Assembly (NCBI GenBank): GCA_020355945.1
Contig: CP070627.1
Span: 1,140,812-1,150,139, forward strand
Length of the DNA: 9,328 nucleotides
Direction: 5' to 3'
From: Candidatus Aminicenantota bacterium
GTDB taxonomy: Bacteria > Acidobacteriota > Aminicenantia > UBA2199
Positions 6,739 to 9,328 of the stretch are shown piece by piece. Position 1 is the stretch's first letter. Each line of letters begins with the position of its first letter. The notes under the pieces were generated by a model. That model did no database searches. It saw only the letters and a program-made list of their open reading frames with translations, and was not told the origin of the DNA. Both the position numbers and the translations under genes were made by a program.

Positions 6739-8215
6739 ACCGGGCGCCGTCTAATGATATCAAGAGGACAGCATTCCATCCTTCCCGCATCGCTTTTGTC
6801 AATGCCGCCTTTGCTTCCACCTTCGGCCAATATCGCGCTGCATAGTCTTTAGATATCAAAAGCACGGTAAGAAGTGCCTCCCGGTCATACTTTCCAGGAA
6901 GACAATGCTCCAGGTCCACTCCCCATAATTCATGCCCCAAATCCTGGTCAAAAAAAACTTTCTTCCCCAACATCCCCAATGCTTCGGCCAGTTCTTTAGC
7001 ACAACGTCGTTGCGGCGAGGCATACGAAATCGCCACATCATATGGATAATACCCCGGGGGAAATTCCCCGCATTCTTCATGAACAGGACGGGAAACGAAA
7101 GGTTCTTTGATTTTACCTTCTTCAAAAGCCCAATCCCGGAATAACTCCGGGCCCATTTCAATATCGCCGGATTGACGGCGATGAACAAGTGCCTGGTACT
7201 CCAGTACCGCCCGCAAAGAACGACTATGACTGCCTTTAATGTGTTTACTTTCCAGCAGTCCCAGGTTCGCCACCTTGCCATACATTTCCCATCCATACTT
7301 ACCAATGGCTTTTGACCACCTGTGGAAAATATCACCCTGCTGTTCCAACAGCCTCCCCGCTGCATCGCGCACCTTTACCAACGAAATTTCATCTATGTTA
7401 TATAAATATTCCAGGAGGAGCGTGAGAATCCATACATTTCCCCCGGCCAAGCGGTCCACTTCCCGTAAAACATCATCCGACGGAGGCAGCCGACCTGCGG
7501 TTACAAAAGGCTCAACCGCCATCCGGCGGCGTGCCGGGTAACCCAAATCGGGCAGGAACATTCGCTTCGTGGTGTTGAGCGGCGGAGAGCCGTCGCATTC
7601 ATTGCGGTAATTATCCAGGGCATCACAACCTGCCAACAAAAACCAAACACGGCTTTTTAATGAAAAATCATCGAGTCGGCGTAAAAATGCCATTAAATCA
7701 TGATGCCAGGGTTTAGCGAATAATTCTTCGATTTCATCCAATAGGAGAGCAAGCCCTCCAATTTTAGATTCTTCCAAACACCCATCGACCTCCTTAAGCC
7801 ACTTTTCCAATTGGGCGGCGTCGAGTCCATTAACGGGGGAAATCGCAGGCATACGCTTTAACGGCGCTTTACATTCGGCAATTGACTGTGCCATGTGACC
7901 CAGGACCTGCTCTAATGAATCAAGTCCTATTCCCTGGAAATCTATAAACACAGGCCAGCGATGGGGAATATTTCTTTCCGGTGCCATTTCCCCGGCATCA
8001 GGTACGGTTTTTTCCCAGGCTTCTGATAAATTGCAATTGGGATTTGCTGCCTGCTGTAAATAGTACTGGATTCTTTCCATTAAACAGGTTTTCCCGCATC
8101 TCCGCCCCCCGATAAGCACCACCGATTGCCCGGATTCTTCGTTTTGGAGAAGGGATCTAAAGAGCATCTCCCGCCCATAAAAAAGCTGCTTTGAAGCTGG
8201 CGTGTAAGGGTTCAT
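6710..8215 (-). CDS. AAA/STAND-like ATPase with C-terminal TIR domain
   Basis: 501 residues from an ATG 7 bases after a strong AGGAGG. The ATPase starts with LFYGREMLF, has Walker A GGRRCGKT (36-43) and Walker B LALLLDE (155-161), then a sensor-like strand VWFLLAGCD. Residues about 294-364 resemble the winged-helix tail of STAND-type ATPases (EMGPELFRDW). Residues 391 to about 490 are a TIR domain: YDVAISYAS, a VFFD strand, LWGVDL, LLISKDYAARYWPKVEAK. Glu467 in WPKVEAK sits where NAD-cleaving TIR domains carry their catalytic glutamate. The domain stops early: after LLISLDGA the frame runs into ARCASRLFHDI and ends, lacking the usual last segment. That segment appears in the next frame as PGVLPAYF. 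The likely role is a nucleotide-switched NADase or signalling effector of a conflict system, acting with the downstream propeller protein. A pure TIR scaffold role is possible. Confidence 0.88.
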   Translation of the reverse strand: MNPYTPASKQLFYGREMLFRSLLQNEESGQSVVLIGGRRCGKTCLMERIQYYLQQAANPNCNLSEAWEKTVPDAGEMAPERNIPHRWPVFIDFQGIGLDSLEQVLGHMAQSIAECKAPLKRMPAISPVNGLDAAQLEKWLKEVDGCLEESKIGGLALLLDEIEELFAKPWHHDLMAFLRRLDDFSLKSRVWFLLAGCDALDNYRNECDGSPPLNTTKRMFLPDLGYPARRRMAVEPFVTAGRLPPSDDVLREVDRLAGGNVWILTLLLEYLYNIDEISLVKVRDAAGRLLEQQGDIFHRWSKAIGKYGWEMYGKVANLGLLESKHIKGSHSRSLRAVLEYQALVHRRQSGDIEMGPELFRDWAFEEGKIKEPFVSRPVHEECGEFPPGYYPYDVAISYASPQRRCAKELAEALGMLGKKVFFDQDLGHELWGVDLEHCLPGKYDREALLTVLLISKDYAARYWPKVEAKAALTKAMREGWNAVLLISLDGARCASRLFHDI

Positions 8216-8222
8216 CACTTTT

Positions 8223-8228
8223 CCTCCT
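8223..8228 (-). promoter_or_regulatory. Shine-Dalgarno deciding the start of the AAA-TIR gene
   Basis: AGGAGG on the minus strand ends 7 bases before the ATG at 8215. It selects this ATG over the upstream in-frame start at 8257, which has no such site and would add 14 residues (MIDYLLLTSLGGKV) not expected before the PYTPASKQLFYGRE start of the ATPase. Confidence 0.85.
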
Positions 8229-8311
8229 AAGCTAGTAAGCAACAAATAATCAATCACAAAACCAAACGCTCATATCTTTTTCCAATGTATTGGATGTCTC
8301 AAGTTCTTTTA

Positions 8312-8340
8312 TATATAGCATATTGAAAAAATTTTTACAA
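8312..8340 (-). promoter_or_regulatory. Candidate promoter of the AAA-TIR/propeller operon
   Basis: On the minus strand TTGTAA (8340-8335) and TATATA (8317-8312) are spaced by 17 bp. Transcription would start near 8305 and give a leader of about 90 bases before the ATG at 8215. The region is very A+T-rich, so chance matches are likely, but position and spacing fit the 467-bp gap upstream of the gene. Confidence 0.45.
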
Positions 8341-8548
8341 GCAATTTTTTGAAAAAACGTGTACGGTGCTTGAATATGTCTTTTGCTCCGCATTTGGTAA
8401 AGTTGTAAAATGATGATTAAAAGGTGAGCCAAAAGCTATTATCAAACAAAAACGGGGAGGTGGGTCATAATGTCAGAACGTCAGTAACCTTTTGGCATTT
8501 TGGCAATCTCACATGACTGTGCCTAATTTGTGCCCAGAACTTACAGCT

Positions 8549-8586
8549 TTATACGGTTTTTTATGGTATTATAAGGTATTATACGG
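8549..8586. repeat. Short direct repeats TTATACGG and GGTATTATA
   Basis: TTATACGG occurs at 8549-8556 and 8579-8586, a 30-bp period (about three helical turns). Between them GGTATTATA occurs at 8565-8573 and 8575-8583. Same-face spacing is suggestive of a regulator-binding site upstream of the AAA-TIR operon, but the A+T-rich composition makes small repeats common. Confidence 0.4.
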
Positions 8587-8681
8587 ATCGAAAAAAAATC
8601 TCGAAACAATTGTCTGATTTTGCTTTCCGGCTCCTGATGCGGTTTTTCAGATTCGACTGGAAGGGGGGAACCACGTTCTCA

Positions 8682-9328
8682 TCAAACAACGGGCGATTTT
8701 AATTTCCCGGATTCAAGCCACCTCTCATCTTCACTGCAAGCAATTCCTTGTTTATAGCAGTAATCTTGCGCCTCCTTTGTAAAACCGCTGCGGGAAAAAA
8801 TAAAACCCACCGCCCGCTCTATTTTCTCCACTTTTTGCACCTCTGCAAATTTTTTCTCGAATTCTACTACCTCATCTTTAGAAAATTTCTTGACATCACG
8901 GCTTTTCACTTCCCCGATAATGGAATAATCATCCGCATCTGCCGCACAGGCAAAAATGTCTATGCTGATTTTCCTGGCGTACTCAGGCGAACTGTCGTAT
9001 CTCCATACCCGCGAATAATCACAAAAATCGAAATCATCAGGCAAATAACGGGTCATCGACTTTAAGAACGTATTTTTATCTTTACCGTGCAGCCTTAATT
9101 GCTCCAGGATCAGGTACTCTACAAATAGACCTTTCTGATAATTGTACTTTCCCAAAAGGCTGTCATACTGTTTTTTCAATTTTTCAAGCTCCTCACTGTA
9201 TTCTTTTTTTATCTCACCCACATCGAAATGCTCGATCTCCTTTTGATAAACACCGCGAAAGACTTTATCGAAAATATTGTCCTTCACCCCCTGGTAGTCG
9301 AAATTCGTTTGACCCTGGTTGATAATAT
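8682..9328 (-). CDS. PD-(D/E)XK nuclease-like C-terminal region (5' end outside window)
   Basis: The frame stays open to the right edge: 214 residues are visible. A GTG at 9287 could start a 201-residue protein, but 13 more in-frame residues precede it and it has no clear Shine-Dalgarno beyond GGGG, so the gene probably continues upstream. Numbering from that GTG, a charged coiled-coil-like stretch (about 15-45) leads into KGLFVEYL (Glu57), SIDIFA (Asp110) and GEVKSRD (Glu126, Lys128). This is the E...D...ExK pattern of PD-(D/E)XK nucleases. The later FSRSGFTKEAQDYCYKQGI (near 165-183) resembles the tail of such nuclease domains fused to prokaryotic AAA ATPases. It may be the C-terminal end of such an ATPase-nuclease, or a small stand-alone nuclease. 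It is on the same strand as the AAA-TIR gene but 467 bp upstream, so a shared transcript is uncertain. Confidence 0.7.
   Translation of the reverse strand, partial: IINQGQTNFDYQGVKDNIFDKVFRGVYQKEIEHFDVGEIKKEYSEELEKLKKQYDSLLGKYNYQKGLFVEYLILEQLRLHGKDKNTFLKSMTRYLPDDFDFCDYSRVWRYDSSPEYARKISIDIFACAADADDYSIIGEVKSRDVKKFSKDEVVEFEKKFAEVQKVEKIERAVGFIFSRSGFTKEAQDYCYKQGIACSEDERWLESGKLKSPVV

Larger units (their letters stand above)
8258..8681. other. Non-coding gap with short repeats
   Basis: No convincing gene. On the minus strand it separates the nuclease-like gene from the AAA-TIR gene and contains the candidate promoter. The plus strand shows GTCA three times at 8-bp spacing (8464, 8472, 8480). It also shows TTTTGGCA twice near 8490-8506, TGTGCC twice near 8518-8536, and the TTATACGG/GGTATTATA direct repeats at 8549-8586. 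A five-codon frame (ATG 8470, MSERQ) follows a GGGGAGG. These features could reflect eroded mobile DNA or a regulatory region; no RNA gene or riboswitch fold was recognised. Confidence 0.5.

Noticed and set aside
6856..7365. 169-residue minus-strand frame inside the AAA-TIR gene
   Set aside because: Shadow frame rich in tryptophan and cysteine; the overlapping frame has clear ATPase and TIR motifs.
8250..8432. 60-residue minus-strand frame before the AAA-TIR gene
   Set aside because: It covers the candidate promoter, is A+T-driven, has no ribosome binding site, and its sequence resembles no family I know.
8470..8487. Plus-strand mini-frame MSERQ after GGGGAGG
   Set aside because: Five codons only, no link to a downstream gene on that strand; probably chance or an eroded gene start.
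8510..8575. Integrase-like C-terminal tail on the minus strand (SSGHKLGTVM)
   Set aside because: Only about 19 codons between stops with no catalytic motif; similarity is an impression only.
8590..8625. Terminator for the nuclease-like gene (T8 run on the minus strand)
   Set aside because: Only a four-pair stem around AATT precedes the T run; too weak to call.

Overview
The window (9,328 bp) looks like an accessory or defence-type region of an uncultivated, probably Gram-negative bacterium. The long two-component-regulator-type propeller protein, the STAND-like AAA ATPases and the AlbA/Schlafen-RecG-like regulator are typical of large signalling-rich genomes. Some stylistic features (VGEN/VGVN linkers, AAA-TIR plus propeller-AAA genes) would fit lineages such as Candidatus Aminicenantes, but that is impression only; no marker gene is present.

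Layout. Positions 1-321 hold no convincing complete gene. They contain short repeat-like debris: a 15-bp palindrome, a CACAGAGG-type repeat, an inverted repeat enclosing GGGGACAGGC, and a minus-strand open frame that looks like the 3' end of a decayed gene. A near-consensus sigma70-type promoter (322-350) then drives a plus-strand gene (357-2000) for an AlbA_2/Schlafen-like plus RecG-C-like predicted transcriptional regulator. It has two nearly identical winged-helix modules joined by 12-bp repeats. The promoter places the transcript start on, or next to, the ATG, so the gene is probably leaderless.

The rest lies on the minus strand and is read right to left. At the right edge is the C-terminal part of a PD-(D/E)XK nuclease-like protein (8682-9328, incomplete). 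After a 467-bp gap, with a candidate promoter and a strong ribosome binding site, comes an AAA-TIR protein (6710-8215). Its 3' end overlaps by 29 bp a 1,540-residue gene (2116-6738) encoding about 20 beta-propeller blades, one membrane helix and a second AAA ATPase. The plus-strand regulator and this operon converge on a weak A/T-rich terminator at 2058-2088.

Interpretation. The AAA-TIR and propeller-TM-AAA genes probably work as a pair: a large propeller sensor, two related ATPase switches and a TIR effector with a candidate NAD-cleaving glutamate. The junction is odd. The second gene has no Shine-Dalgarno, no signal peptide and only one possible start. Its first residues also read like the missing end of the TIR domain. 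The two may therefore be one gene split by a frameshift (real, programmed or a sequence error). The middle of the propeller gene is much more A+T-rich than its flanks, which suggests a recombined or rapidly diversifying sensor.
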